Positions 1 to 11,320 of a stretch of DNA of 64,000 nucleotides are shown piece after piece. Source of the DNA: Pithys albifrons albifrons (taxonomy: Eukaryota; Chordata; Aves; Passeriformes; Thamnophilidae). The notes beneath the pieces are model-generated. The model was not told the origin of the DNA, did no database searches, and saw only the letters and a program-made list of their open reading frames with translations. The DNA lies in assembly GCF_047495875.1 (NCBI RefSeq), contig NC_092485.1, positions 5,962,890 to 6,026,889 of the forward strand, in the 5' to 3' direction. The translations under genes were made by a program, and so were the position numbers. Position 1 is the first letter of the stretch, and each line of letters starts with the position of its first letter.

Positions 1-260
1 CTAATTAAATGATCGCATCCATTCTAAGCCAGTCTTTTCTCCCCTCAAACGTTAATTACAACATAAGAGGCTTTAATGGCTCGCCTCACCTCCAGCTCCT
101 CGAAAGAAAGGTCATGCGATTAATTTTCGTCATTAATCTTTTCCCAATGTGGACATTGTGCTGTCACTGGAGCCTATTAAACCCCCTTGGTCCCCCTCCC
201 CTTCTTCTCCCTTCTTCCCCCTTCATTCCTCCCCCACCCCGAAGTGAATGAGAACAAAAA
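1..260. promoter_or_regulatory. AT-rich island with homeodomain-like words (candidate conserved noncoding element)
   Basis: This stretch contains several TAATTA/ATTAAT cores (for example around 50-57, 118-124 and 131-138) in an otherwise GC-rich neighbourhood. It then runs into a pyrimidine tract at about 185-240. The composition and clustering resemble enhancer-type conserved elements. Conservation is not shown by one sequence. Confidence 0.3.
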
Positions 261-880
261 TATTTAAGCTCCACTTTGGCTCTGGTGTGTTCTTGGGGCG
301 AGTGAGTCTCGGGACAGCGGCGGTGAAGGACATGCTGGGAGATATCCCATGTCCCACCATCCCCCTGGAGCATTGGGGACATTTCTCTGCTGCACAGGGA
401 TGATTTGGGGGTGGTGGGACCCCCCTGAGACCTGCCCAGGGCCCTGGGGTGGCAACACAAGGGCACGGCCACCTCCTTGGTGGTGGAGGCTCTCAAGGCT
501 TTGTCAGGGGCAATTGGGCAGACCTCTGGTTGTCCAAACACATGGGATGGCTTGAGGTGGGGGGCACAGGGCAGCAGGAGTGGTGCAAAGGGACTGCAGG
601 GCCTGGCCATGCCCGGCCAGGGTGGGCACAGCTCTCGAAGCAGAGCTTGGTGCTGCCAGAGACCCTTCCCATGCCCGGCAGTGTCTGCAGTCTCTGTTGC
701 TGAGGGACTTTCTTCAAGGCCCCTTTCTGGTTTCTTTTCCCCCTTTTTCCAAAGGAAATGGGCGTTTTCTGAGCTCCACAAAACTCGCTTCAGAGCCTTA
801 ATCCTGCGCCCCTCGGAGCGGGTCTGGCTCCAGGCACGTTCCTGGGGAGCAGGGCGGGCACGGGGCTCACGTTTAGCTAA
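261..880. other. GC-rich unique sequence, no gene seen
   Basis: Several overlapping open frames are present on both strands but none shows domain or codon features. No repeat was recognised. Confidence 0.5.
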
Positions 881-1000
881 TTTGCTGTATTGTTTCAGCT
901 GAAACGAAGGTCTGAATAATTCCCTTTTATCCAGGGTGACGTAATCAGGGAGCAAGTTGCTGCACGGTGGGGGCTGGTGGTGCACAGAGCCCTTTGGAAC
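880..1000. promoter_or_regulatory. 14-bp perfect palindrome plus CRE-like site
   Basis: GTTTCAGCTGAAAC at 892-905 is a perfect palindrome centred on an E-box-like CAGCTG. At 937-944 TGACGTAA is a CRE/ATF-type variant. Both sit in a local AT-richer patch, suggesting a regulatory element. No function is demonstrated. Confidence 0.3.
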
Positions 1001-2840
1001 GGCAGCTTTCGGCACAAACCGCGCCGGGATCCGCCGTGCAGCGAGTCCGACCGCGCCGTGTCCCCGGACTCGCTGCGTGCCCCAGTTTGAGGGGCTGGGA
1101 GTGCTCCTGAAGGGTATGACCCACTTCCCAGTCCTCCCTCCAGCTCACTGACATCCTTTCTTCCCATTCCCAAGGGCGGCGACTCATAGGGGAAAATCCT
1201 GGAGTATTTTAATAAAGAGGAGACAGATGGCAGTCACCTCGCTGGGTAAATACGTTAGTGGGAAGTGGTCCAATGCCACGGCGAGAAAAAGAGAATAGCA
1301 GAGAGAGAGGATGATCCTATTTGGACCAGGACCCCTCCTTCAAGGCACCGCTAAACAGCTCCTTCACACCCTCGAGGGTCTCCCTGGATTAGCACACCTG
1401 AGGTGCTGTATCTCCATCCCTCTCCCGCAGGGCTCTGGCAGCTCCGCACCCTCCGGCGGGTCTGGGCTCTCCCCTCACTCCCGGCTCTCTTATGGCTAAT
1501 CCCTCTCTCTTGCTCCAGGCCTGGGGTGAGCAAGGCAAGGAATCTTGGCTTTTGCCAGAGGATTTGTTGGTAGCAAGGGCAGGACAAACAGCTCAGGATG
1601 GGGCTGGCAAATTCCATCTGAATTTGGGAATTGGACCAAGCATTCCCTGCAAGCGCCGAGGCTGGTGCTGAGCCTGGCTGGGTGTCTGCAGTGGGAACCA
1701 CAACAACAAACCTCTGCTCTTTGTGAGCCCTTTGGGCTCCTTCCCATGGGCATTAGGGATGGTCAAATTCCCAGAAATGGGTGGTGAATAGTCTTGGGAA
1801 TGGGCAGACACAGCAATGCTCCTCCATACCTGAAGTAGTGGGAGGGAGGGCAGTGATAGTTCTGGGGCTAAAATCAGCTCCATGAACTGCCAGAGGATCT
1901 TTTCCCCTGAACCAAGTCTGGAAAGAGACTGTGCAAATGCAGAGAAACCAGGAAAGCATCTGGATTCACAGTCTGGGACTTTGTTGATGTCTCTGGGATG
2001 GAGGATGGAGTTACAGGAAAAAGAGGGGATGGTAAGTGTGACAGCAACATGCTGAGCTGTGGGAAATCACTCCAGGCCAACAGACCCAGCCTGATTTTCA
2101 CTCACCAGGCCCTGCTCACCTTTAGTGATATTAAATCACCTGGCAAGAGAGGAGCGGCCAAAATAAGATCCTGTGCAAGCCTTGGAAACTACAATAGTAA
2201 TTAATACATTCCTGACGCCACTTTATTGTTAGAAAATAAACAGCTGATGGATAAAGCCCTCCCAGAGCCTCCTGTGCCCTGGAGCACAGGAACACTGCAC
2301 TGTGTGTCCGTGCACCAACGTTACATTTCAGACCAACTGCAGCATATGACTCTGGTTTCCTACCCAGAGGTGAAAAAAGGGATTGGGATGAATTTCTCCA
2401 TGGTTGGACAAAAGCAGCCAGCTGAACCAAGGGAAGTATGAGCACAACAGGGCATGAATGCCATTAATAACAGAGATATCAGCAGTGCAGGGGTTCTGCC
2501 TTGGCCCTGGGACTCTGTGCCAGTGAGAGGCAGAAATCACTGCTCCCCACAAGCTTTATGTTCCAAAATGACAGCCTGGGGACTCGTGTCCCTCTCCTTT
2601 TGCAGAGACTGGTTTGCCACTATAAAATCCACATCAGGATTTCTGAGGCCCCAGGTGCTGAGGGCGCCTGGTACTTGCAGTTCAGATGATGGTAATGGTT
2701 CTTCCCAGCTTTAGAAGCAGCAATTAGGAATGTTCAGGTCTGGAGTCAGGGCTGGTTCCCCTCTCAGAGGGAGTGGTGCAGGACCCAAGCCAGCCCCTCT
2801 GGGAGCACTGGGACCCACACATGGGTCTGGGTCTCTGTGG
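1000..2840. other. Unique intergenic sequence, no gene seen
   Basis: No open frame longer than about 120 residues is convincing, and no recognised repeat was found. A short CpG-rich patch lies at about 1015-1075. Confidence 0.5.
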
Positions 2841-2865
2841 ACCTTGAGGATCAACAATTTACCTT

Positions 2866-2930
2866 CATCTTTGATGATCCTTGTGGGTCCCTTCCACCTC
2901 AGGATATTCCATGATTCCGTGATTCTGTAT
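2866..2930 (+). mobile_element. CR1 LINE 3' end fragment
   Basis: The sequence matches the extreme 3' end of avian CR1. It reads TGATGATCCTTGTGGGTCCC and then ends in ATGATTCCGTGATTCTGT, the 8-bp-type CR1 tail. It is a short 5'-truncated copy. Confidence 0.75.
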
Positions 2931-3019
2931 TTGAGCTCATCTCTAAACACCACCTGGGTTTTGGGGAGAAAGGAAGCAGGGTGACCCAGCTCAAATTCAT
3001 GTTTTGTCCCCAGAGAACC

Positions 3020-3505
3020 CTTCCTGGATGTGGGCAGTAGTGGCAGAGCTGGCAGGGGTGGCAGAGGTGGCAGGGGTGGCAGAGATGACAGCAGAGCTGG
3101 CAGCGGTGGCAGCGGTGGCAGCGGTGGCAGCGGTGGCAGCGGTGGCAGAGGTGGCAGCGGTGGCAGCGGTGGCAGAGGTGGCAGAGGTGGCAGAGGTGGC
3201 AGCGGTGGCAGAGGTGGCAGTGGTGGCAGTGTTGGCGGCGGTGGCAGAGATGACAGGGGTGGCAGTGTTGGCAGCGGTGGCAGCGGTGGCAGCGGTGGCA
3301 GCGGTGGCAGAGGTGGCAGAGGTGGCAGCGGTGGCAGCGGTGGCAGAGGTGGCAGCGGTGGCAGAGGTGGCAGAGGTGGCAGTGGTGGCAGCGGTGGCAG
3401 TGGTGGCAGAGGTGGCAGAGGTGGCAAAGGTGGCAGTGGTGGCAGAGGTGGCAAAGGTGGCAGTGGTGGCAGAGGTGGCAAAGGTGGCAGTGGTGGCAGA
3501 GGGCA
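3020..3505. repeat. 9-bp minisatellite, unit GGTGGCAGC/A
   Basis: About 50 tandem copies of GGTGGCAGM run nearly uninterrupted, with C, A, T and AAA variants. Because the unit is a multiple of three, every frame stays open and yields artificial Pro/Leu-, Cys/His-, Ala/Val- or Gly/Ser-rich frames. The plus strand is strongly G-rich, with paired GG tracts that could form two-tetrad G-quadruplexes. Confidence 0.95.
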
Positions 3506-3724
3506 GAGCATCGATCGGGGCTCAGCGGCAGCAGAGCCAGGGGCTGTGCCAAGCCGGGCTGGCAGCGATCCCTGCCAAGGCTGCTGCCAACCCCTGTGGC
3601 ACAGGGACAATGCCCAGCCTCGCGGGTCCCCAGTGCCACCACAGCCGCCCCGGCTCGGACAGCGCCGCGTTCTTTCTCTTTGTCCCAAGGACATTGGGGA
3701 CATCACGTCCGCAGTGCTCCGTGT
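3506..3724. other. GC-rich flank of the minisatellite, no gene seen
   Basis: Unique, CpG-containing sequence with no supported exon. Confidence 0.5.
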
Positions 3725-4240
3725 AGCAGGATAATAATAATTAATAACCATTAGCAACAATAAGGATAATACCAGCGCCAGGCCGGACTGACTGTGCAGA
3801 AGAGACACTTTTTTTCCCTCACTTTAATGAAAACAATGATTTGACTTTGAAGAAAGTGACTTTTTTTTTTTAAGTGGAAGCGGAATCCGCTCCCCTGCCC
3901 CCCCCACACTCCTTCTTCACCCCCTCCCTCCTTTTTTTTTTTAACTCTCCTTTTTTCTTTTTCTTTTAATACTCTGCGTTCTATCATGCAAATCCCCTTT
4001 CAAATTATGAGAGTATTAGAGCCATCAGCGGTAATGTCACCGCCACAAAATGAGAGCAGGGACTTAAGCACCTAACGAACAATGAAATGTGCGAGCCCTG
4101 GGACAGGACAATTAAGAACTGGGCTTAGCCAGCCAGGGAAATTTATTGCTATCAAATCCATATTTCTATTTTCCCCCTGAACAGTAACCTATTTGAATAT
4201 GATTAAAGGGTTTCATTAGAGCTGAGAGAAAGGCCCGTGT
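3725..4240. promoter_or_regulatory. AT-rich island (candidate conserved noncoding element)
   Basis: Begins with AATAATAATTAATAACCATT and includes T-rich runs at 3810-3870 and 3930-3970. It then continues with unique AT-rich sequence to about 4235. The abrupt change from the GC-rich array suggests a constrained or regulatory block. Confidence 0.3.
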
Positions 4241-6120
4241 CCCGCCGTTCCCTGTGAGCTCACAAACACGCGCGCCCAGACTGCGCTGCGGGGAGGAGGA
4301 GGAGGAGGAGGACGGGGAGGAAGGAAGGAAGGAGACGTGCATGGGACGGATGTCCAGGGTCACCAGCCCACAGAGTTCTCCCCAGGAGCTGGACCTGGCA
4401 CAGGCCAGGATGCTGCTCTTCCTGTGCCACTGGCAGTCCCGGAGGAGCTCCAGTGTGGAGGGGAGGAGAGCTGGAGGGAGAACAGGGAGCTGGGGAAGAA
4501 GGAGGTGGAAAGGAGCTGTGGAGCAGGCAGAGGCAGCACCCACTGCCCACTGAGGGGCTTGGCATCAGGGGGTGCTGCTGGGTGACAGGGAACCCAGGGG
4601 GTGAGCCCACAGCCCACCTGCTCAGTGCAGCACCGAGCTGTGACTGGTGCCCTGGGCACACCCTCAGTGGGGGACACAGGGACAGGCTCAGGGGGCAGGA
4701 GGGACAGCATGGGGACAGGAGGACAGGGGGTGCAGACAGACACCCCTTCCTCCCTTCCTCTCACAGGGGTTCTCTCTGAACAGCCATACAGGAGGGGAAG
4801 GAGAAGAGCCCAAGGTTTGACCTGACGTGAATGAGTATCGAGAAATGCCTGAAATCCCAAATGTTTTTACAGTTGTTTCCCTGTCCCTCAAAGAGGGTGT
4901 TTGGGGTCTGGGCAAGGCCATGTCATTGTGCAAAACCCCAAATGCACAATCACACAAGTTCTGCATCCCAGTTACTTATCCTGCCTTTTATCCAGAGCCC
5001 GCTGCCATCAGCACCAGTTTTCCATCATTTCAGAGTTTTAACACCCTGAACACAAGGAAAGAAACCTCAGCCCCTGCTACACTATTTATTTACTCATTAT
5101 TCCCACACTACAGTATATTCATCACAAAAGCCAAGTCCCAGCTCACCAGGTCCCCAACAGAACAGTATTTTCTGCCATTTGCAAGCTGGTTTTGCACCTC
5201 AGCTTTTGGTCTTGCTGCAGAGCCCACGTCACCAGAGCTCTCCCAGGAGCTGGGATGGATGGAAGTGACACAGAGGGAGCAAAGGCGAAGCTGTGCTGGT
5301 TTCTGCAGCCTAGTAAATTTGGGAAAATAAAGCTCAAAACTTTTAGAGAGTGAAAGAAAGAAAGAAAGAGAATAGGTCTGGCCCCTGTGACCAGCTTGAA
5401 ACACTCAATACACATTCTTGTCACTGATAATTTGCTTGTAATTAATCCAGAAAGGAATAACAACTCAAGGATTTGTGATACTGGTTTGCTGCTGGTATTT
5501 CTGGAGGAGTGTGGCCCACAGGGGTTCATTTTCCACCTTTCCAAGGCAGTTTATCCAAGTCATTCTTCCACCAAGGCACCCTGAAATCCTTGTTTGCCTC
5601 CTTCCCCTTTGCCTGGAGAACTGTCAGTTAAACACCAGGTATTTAATTCCAGACTATCGAGTGGTCTGACTTGCCACCATCACTTTCCATCCATTTATAT
5701 CATGTGTTTTTGAAAGAGCAGAGAGGATCTGAACTCAGACTTGAAGTTTTCTCTCTCTCTGTGTCTCCTTTTTGACAATTTCTCCATGGTATTTCTCACC
5801 CTGCGTGTGCCAATCGTGGTGTGGGAGCCAGAGCTGGCACGGGGCAGGTGACTCCATTCCCTTGGTGTGGATGGAGCCCTGAGGGAGTGGTGGGGCTGAG
5901 GATGATGGGCAGGGATGTGTCTCTCTGTGCCTTCAGCCCAGCCAGCCCTAGGAGGAGGATCCTGCCCTCCCAAAGGGGCAGGGGTGATGCTGTCCCAGGG
6001 TCCCTCCTCTGCCCTGGCACTGCAAGGCTGGGAAGGGCAGGAAGACGCTGCTGATCCCTGGAGCTGCACGCCCAAGGGGACAGGGCAGACCCAGGGACAG
6101 ACCCAGGCTGAGTGTCTCAT
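4241..6120. other. Unique sequence with short simple repeats, no gene seen
   Basis: A GGA repeat lies at 4289-4332 and a GAAA repeat at 5351-5372. Open frames here, including a 167-residue one, have no recognisable domain. Confidence 0.5.
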
Positions 6121-6184
6121 TTAGTACAGGACTGTTGTGAATAATCACCGATTTGGGAAAACATCAGTATTCAGGGCAGCATTC

Positions 6185-6290
6185 AGCAATGTAGTTAAGT
6201 CCCATTAGAGTCAATGGGACTTATGGACATGCTTAACTTAAGCAACCGCTTAAACACTTCGCTGAGTGGATGCCAATAACAATAATTAGT
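6185..6290. repeat. Ancient sauropsid-type interspersed repeat with inverted arms
   Basis: Arms AAGTCCCATT (6197-6206) and AATGGGACTT (6213-6222) flank a 6-bp loop. They are followed by CATGCTTAACTTAAGC and TTAAACACTTCGCTGA. From memory this matches an old repeat common in turtle and crocodilian genomes, with a CCCATTGACTTCAATGGG core followed by GCATGTGCTTAAGTGC. The family name is not certain. Confidence 0.55.
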
Positions 6291-6329
6291 GCAACTCCTG
6301 GCAATTACAGAACCATGGATTTAAGGCCG

Positions 6330-6640
6330 GGGTGAAACCCGCTGTGTCCCTGGTGGACCTCCCGCTCCACAGCCCCGACGGTGCCACCCAGAATTCCCAC
6401 CGGGAAACACGCGGGTCCCTCCCACGTCCACACTGCTGGTCCCCACGCGTCCCCTCCCTCGAGACGAGCCCTCTCCTCGTTAATTATCTCTCCCTAACGA
6501 GCTCACCCAGCGGCTGTGGGCAGCAGGCAGGGCTGGCACGGCTCGCGGTGCCCCGGGAGCCACCGCTGGCAGCTCCGTGTCCCCGTCGGGTCGCCTGTGA
6601 CGGGGCTGTCTCCGTGCCCACCCCCACCCCGCGAGGCATC
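6330..6640. other. GC- and CpG-rich unique stretch, no gene seen
   Basis: CpG is more frequent than in surrounding sequence, but no promoter or exon feature is evident. Confidence 0.4.
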
Positions 6641-6940
6641 ACAGCTCCTAACGAAACGGAACTGCTGCCAGATGAAATATATTACTATTAAATACTTAAT
6701 TCTTCTAGTGAGCGGAGAGCAGCCAGTATGAATACGATTATTAAAGAAAATTACTTTGGCTGATCAGATATTTCTGCATACTAATTTCTGACCCTTCTTT
6801 CCTCTCTGCTTGCTTCTCATCCCTTAGAGACCAGGACAGATAAAATTCCATCACAAATAGCTGATTACTGGGGCTTGCATTAAAATCAAATTTTTTTTCC
6901 TCCTGGCTCTAATGTCCTTGCCTAAAGTAGAGGCAGCAGC
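6640..6940. promoter_or_regulatory. AT-rich island (candidate conserved noncoding element)
   Basis: Includes AAATATATTACTATTAAATA, ATACGATTATTAAAG and CTGATCAGATATTTC, a dense run of homeodomain- and GATA-like words next to a CpG-rich stretch. It ends in a poly(A) tract (6943-6976). Candidate only. Confidence 0.33.
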
Positions 6941-6976
6941 TGTCAAAAAAAAAAAAAAAAAAGAAGGAAAAAAAAA

Positions 6977-7450
6977 AGCCTCGAGATTGGTCTAGATCTG
7001 AATATCCTGAACTTTGAGGCTGGTGCTGTTATCAGCTGGATCCAAAGGCTGAAGTTGCCTCTGGAAGCAGCAGGGTTGGGGTTTGGATGGGGAAGGCAGC
7101 AGGAGGGATGCCCCAGTGCAGGGCAGTGAAGCTGTGGGGACAGCAGGGGTTCCATCTGTGCCACCAGAAACCCCAGCCCTGTCCCTGCCCCACTCCTGCT
7201 CCAGCCCTGCCTGGCCCTTCCCAGCCAGATCACACAACAGTCTCTGGCTGCTGGTGAAGAAGGCAGAGGCCAAAGCGTGTTGATAGGAGCAGGTGGATTG
7301 ATCATGGCCAGCAATGGAATGAGCACAATCCCAATTCTCCATGGGGAGTTCAGACCCATGTGGCTTCACCCCCTTTCCCTGCTTTCCCACACAGCCAGAG
7401 GAGCAGATGTAGGACCTACACAAACACCCTTTTGAGTCCAATGAACTTAG
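6977..7450. other. Unique sequence, no gene seen
   Basis: No recognised repeat or exon. Confidence 0.5.
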
Positions 7451-7451
7451 A

Positions 7452-7562
7452 ATAACAGAATCCTGGAATGGTTTGGGTTGGAAGGGACCTTAAAGCTCAT
7501 CTCATTCCAACACCCCTGCCATGGGCAGGGACACCTTCCACTAGACCATGTTGCTCAGAAAC
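7452..7562 (-). mobile_element. CR1 LINE 3' fragment
   Basis: Reads AATGGTTTGGGTTGGAAGGG, then CTTAAAG, then CCATGGGCAGGGACACCTTC, the reverse complement of the avian CR1 3' end. Confidence 0.9.
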
Positions 7563-8443
7563 TTTCATCAAGTTTTGTATCTCCTGCCCAATGCCCAGGC
7601 CATGGTCTCCTGTCACAGCACAAGGAATCCACTAGAAATAATTCCCTCTGTCTGATCCCTTCCCCACCATCCTCACCCCACCTGTCCCCGCTAACGCACC
7701 CAACCTGGAAGGCTCCAATTTACCTGCTTTTAAATAAAGACACTTGTGCAGGTGTCACGGTGCTGAAACCCTAATTACAGCCTGAGCATGATAATTCCCA
7801 GCTCCAGCTCCACCAGCGCCTGTCACGATGGAGGATCCTGTCTGCTCCCTTCCTCTCCCCCTGATCAGGAATTGCATGTGGGAGCGGGAAGGGAGCAATG
7901 GGGAGACTCAAAGCTCAACCCTGCAACCTCCAGAACTTGCTGGCAAGCAGCTTGTTTGGGAGGTGAAGCCCTTGAAGTTTGAGTTTCATGTCTGACCCTG
8001 CTGGACGTGCTCCCAGGGAAGTGTCCCAGCACGGGGGAAGAGAAAAGGGAAAATCCCTTTGCAGAGGTTGTGTGTCCTCTTTGGCTTCCCAGCTGCCCTA
8101 CAGCAAGGCTTGGGGCTGTGCCCACCAGCCCTGGGCACCATCTGGGAGCCCCTGGTCTGCCAGGCACAGCCGGCCAGCGCCGGCAGCCCAGGGCCGTGTG
8201 TGCACAAGGACAGGAATGTTTGTTTTTCCTTATTGACTTTCCCCGGATAAACGCTGGACCGGCAGAAAGGGCTCCTGTGGCAGCTGTTTGCCAAGTGGTT
8301 GTGATAAAAAGCCTTCTCCATAGGAACAGGTGGCACAGGACTGTCCCCAGGAAGCGCCGGGCGGCCCCACAGCCCGTCCCAGCCGGGCAGGGCAGAGAAG
8401 AAAAGATGTTTTCCCCCTGCTCTGGGTGCAGCCAGGCCTGGGG
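7563..8443. other. Unique sequence, no gene seen
   Basis: No supported exon. The long frames here extend from the adjacent 27-bp array. Confidence 0.5.
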
Positions 8444-8877
8444 TGAAGCCCAAGGGTTACACTGGGGGCACCAGCCCAGGGGGTGCACTGGGGGCCACCA
8501 GCCCAGGGGGTGCATTGGGGGCCGCCAGCCCAGGGGGTGCCCTGGGGGCTGCCAGCCCAGGGGGTGCATTGGGGGCTGCCAGCCCAGGGGGTGCACTGGG
8601 GGCTGCCAGCCCAGGGGGTGCATTGGGGGCCGCCAGCCCAAGGGATACACTGGGGGCACCAGCCCAAGGGGTGCCCTGGGGGCCGCCAGCCCAAGGGATA
8701 CACTGGGGGCACCAGCCCAGGGGGTGCACTGGGGGCTGCCAGCCCAGGGAGTGCAGTGGGGGCTGCCAGCCCAGGGGGTGCATTGGGGGCCGCCAGCCCA
8801 GGGGGTGCACTGGGGGCTGCCAGCCCAGGGGGTGCATTGGGGGCTGCCAGCCCAGGGGGTGCACTGGGGGCCACCAG
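8444..8877. repeat. 27-bp minisatellite, about 16 copies
   Basis: The unit begins CCAGCCCAGGGGGTGCACTG and continues GGGGCCA or similar. CCAGCCCA recurs at 8471, 8498 and 8525 and so on to about 8876. The period is a multiple of three, so frames stay open on both strands (up to 395 residues) without coding meaning. Confidence 0.93.
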
Positions 8878-9251
8878 CTGGAGTCACAAGCCCACCAGCC
8901 AGCCCTTCCCAGCTCTTCCCAGGGCCCCTTCCCGGAGGGTTCAGCCTGTCACCTGTGCCCCTGCCAGGGAGCAGGGCTGTTAACTGGTGCTGACACGGCC
9001 CAGAGCGGCCCCTCCCCATCCTTGATAACTCATGGCAGCAACACTTGCACAAATCTTTAATTGTTTAGTTTAAAGAATTGTGTTTTGACCGCAAGGGGAT
9101 TTTGGCTGGAACTCAAGGACTGATAATGATATTTTGCTGCCAAGACATCGTCTTGGCTCTGCCTGTGTTAATGTTCACTTACAAGAAGCTCCAATTAACT
9201 GCATCAGCTCTCACTGAGCGTGAGCAAGACGGGGGGAGAGATGGTGGGTCT
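8878..9251. other. Unique sequence, no gene seen
   Basis: Includes an AT-richer part at 9040-9110 without recognised features. Confidence 0.5.
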
Positions 9252-9335
9252 TTTGCAAAAGAAAGAAAGAGAGAGAAAGAAAGGAAGAAAGAGGGGGAAA
9301 GAGAGAAAGAAGAAAAAAGAAAGAAGGAAAAGCAA
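9252..9335. repeat. Purine (GA) tract
   Basis: An 80-bp run of GAAA/GGAA/GAGA units that directly abuts the terminal end of the following minus-strand CR1. It may be an expanded tail or insertion-site repeat. Confidence 0.85.
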
Positions 9336-9425
9336 CAGAATCACAAAATTATTTAGGTTGGAAAAGACCCCCAAGATCATGGAGTCCAACCTTTGACCGA
9401 TCACCACTTTGTCAACTAGAACCAA
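9336..9425 (-). mobile_element. CR1 LINE 3' fragment (different subfamily)
   Basis: AATCACAAAATTATTTAGGT, then TGGAAAAGACC and ATCATGGAGTCCAACC, matches the reverse complement of CR1 subfamilies with an AAAGACC-type end, distinct from the other copies here. Confidence 0.8.
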
Positions 9426-11320
9426 CCAACACAAACAGCCCACACGCAGCAGCACTTGTCTGAAGATGGTTTCCCAGATGCTGGACCATGGAATCCCAGC
9501 TCTGCTCCATCCAGAGCCATTTCCATCTCCCTTTCCAAGCTCTACCAATGCAAAGAACAGCCCAAGCAAGGTGGATCCAGTGCCAACGAGGGCAGTGAGG
9601 GCTGTGCCATGTCACCCTCTGGGAGCAGCCTGGGACTCTGGGGCTGTTTGACCAGGGGAGTGCACACTGACCCCTTCCCATCCCAATTTGTAGGTGACAG
9701 AAGCAAGGACATAAAACTGAGGTGTGCTGGGGCTGCTTCTCACAGTCCCCACCAGCCTCGGACCTGTGGAGCACCACAGAGTCATGACTGATCCCCCAGT
9801 ATGGACATAGAGGTCTGACTTTGCCCATTCTTTCCCAAATCCAACATGAGGGGACAAATATTTGGGAAGACACTTCCAGGCTCCCAGCCCGAGCAGAGAC
9901 TGAACACACATGGGCAGCAGAGCTGGAGTTCTGGGAGGATCTTTCCTTGGGGGGTGTGAGTGCAGCCACATCTGGACTGAAAAATGGGGCAGTTTGGGCT
10001 GTTCCTGTGCCAGCATTGCCCTGAGCCTCGCAGGTGCCAGGAGCTGCCTGTGAGGGTGAACCCAAACCCAGCAGAGCTTTGGGATCAGAGGCTGTGCCTC
10101 GGACCAGCTGCCTCTCTGGGAGGGCACGTTCCGGCTTGTTCGGGGGCTTTGGGGAATCCAGTGGGGGATTCTCTGCAGAGCTCAGGCTGTGCCCTGCCCG
10201 GCTCAGAGAGGGTCAGATCCTGCCCTCGGCTCACGTTACACAAACCCGAGGACAGGAAGATTTAAGAGTGGAGATGCCACACAGTACAGTGTGTTGTTTG
10301 TCCGCCTTTGAAATCGGAGTTAGCGGGAGCAGAGGGAGGGAGGGAGGGAGGGAGGGGGGCACTGGCCTGTTCCCCTCCTTACAGTTCCTTTCTGGCATCA
10401 AGGGGGACTGCAGTGACTCTCTTTGCCTCTGTTGCTTCAGGTGCAGCTCTGTTTTCTTACATGTTAATTTTTTCCTGTTTTATTATCCTGTCCCTCAGCT
10501 GCTACCAGAAACCCTCCACCAGCTCAGGGAGCGTTTCCTTCAGCCACAGCTGGGATGCATTTGGGCAGGGAGAGCTCTGCCACCACTGCTGGGGGGTGGC
10601 TGTTCCTTCAGGGCAGGGATGGGCGGCTCCTGCTGCCACCAGCCCCCAGACAGACCATTCCCAGAGGCCACTGGGGTTCCCTGTGAACAGGGATGTCCCT
10701 GGATCCTGTGAATCTGTGTGAGCATCTCTCGATGAGACATCTCTGCCCTGGGGACCAATGGCAGCCACCCCAAACCACAGGCAGGATGGTGGCACCTCGA
10801 GGGTGCCCTCACCCCCTTGGGTGTGTGTCCTGTCAGTCGCTTTTCATGGCCAAAGCAGGTTGGGGCAGAGCTAAGGATGAGTCAGAAGTGGTTCTGCCCA
10901 GGCTGTCCCTGGAATCACCATCCCCTAGACACACAAGTCACCCCTCTCCTGCTCCCTTGGGTGCTCTGTGTTGCCTTTGGAAAAAATTCTCCCCATTCAT
11001 AGGAGCATAAGCAGCGTAAAGTTGAGTGCTACAAATATCCCCCAGTGGGGAGCTCAGCAATTCCTGTGTGGCTCCACTCCCAGGGCAACAGGAGCCCCTT
11101 CCCTGCTCTCCTCCTGTCCTGGCCCAGGTCACCAACTCTCCAGGCAGAGTTTCTGCCTCTGCTGGGCTGGGGCCTGCTGGGATGTACTGGTGACCTGTAG
11201 TGAAGGATGAGTCAGATCTGGTGCCATTCCCACGTCCTGGAGCCCAGGGAAGCATCAATGGACCTGGGATTCCCATCTGCCACCAGATCCAGCTGGAGGC
11301 AGAGATGGGGTGTGAGACAA
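9426..11320. other. Unique sequence with a GGGA repeat, no gene seen
   Basis: A short (GGGA)n run lies at 10332-10358. Frames of up to 225 residues have no recognisable domain or splice-supported structure. Confidence 0.5.

Noticed and set aside
2711..3808. 365-residue minus-strand frame with a long Pro-Leu repeat
   Set aside because: It is created by the 9-bp minisatellite, whose period keeps all frames open. The flanks have no domain, and its 3' part overlaps a CR1 end.
4050..4110. GGGACTTAAGCACC word as a further copy of the ancient palindromic repeat
   Set aside because: Only one short word matches and no inverted arms are present.
7865..9052. 395-residue minus-strand frame
   Set aside because: Most of it is the translated 27-bp array. 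The opposite strand and other frames are equally open.
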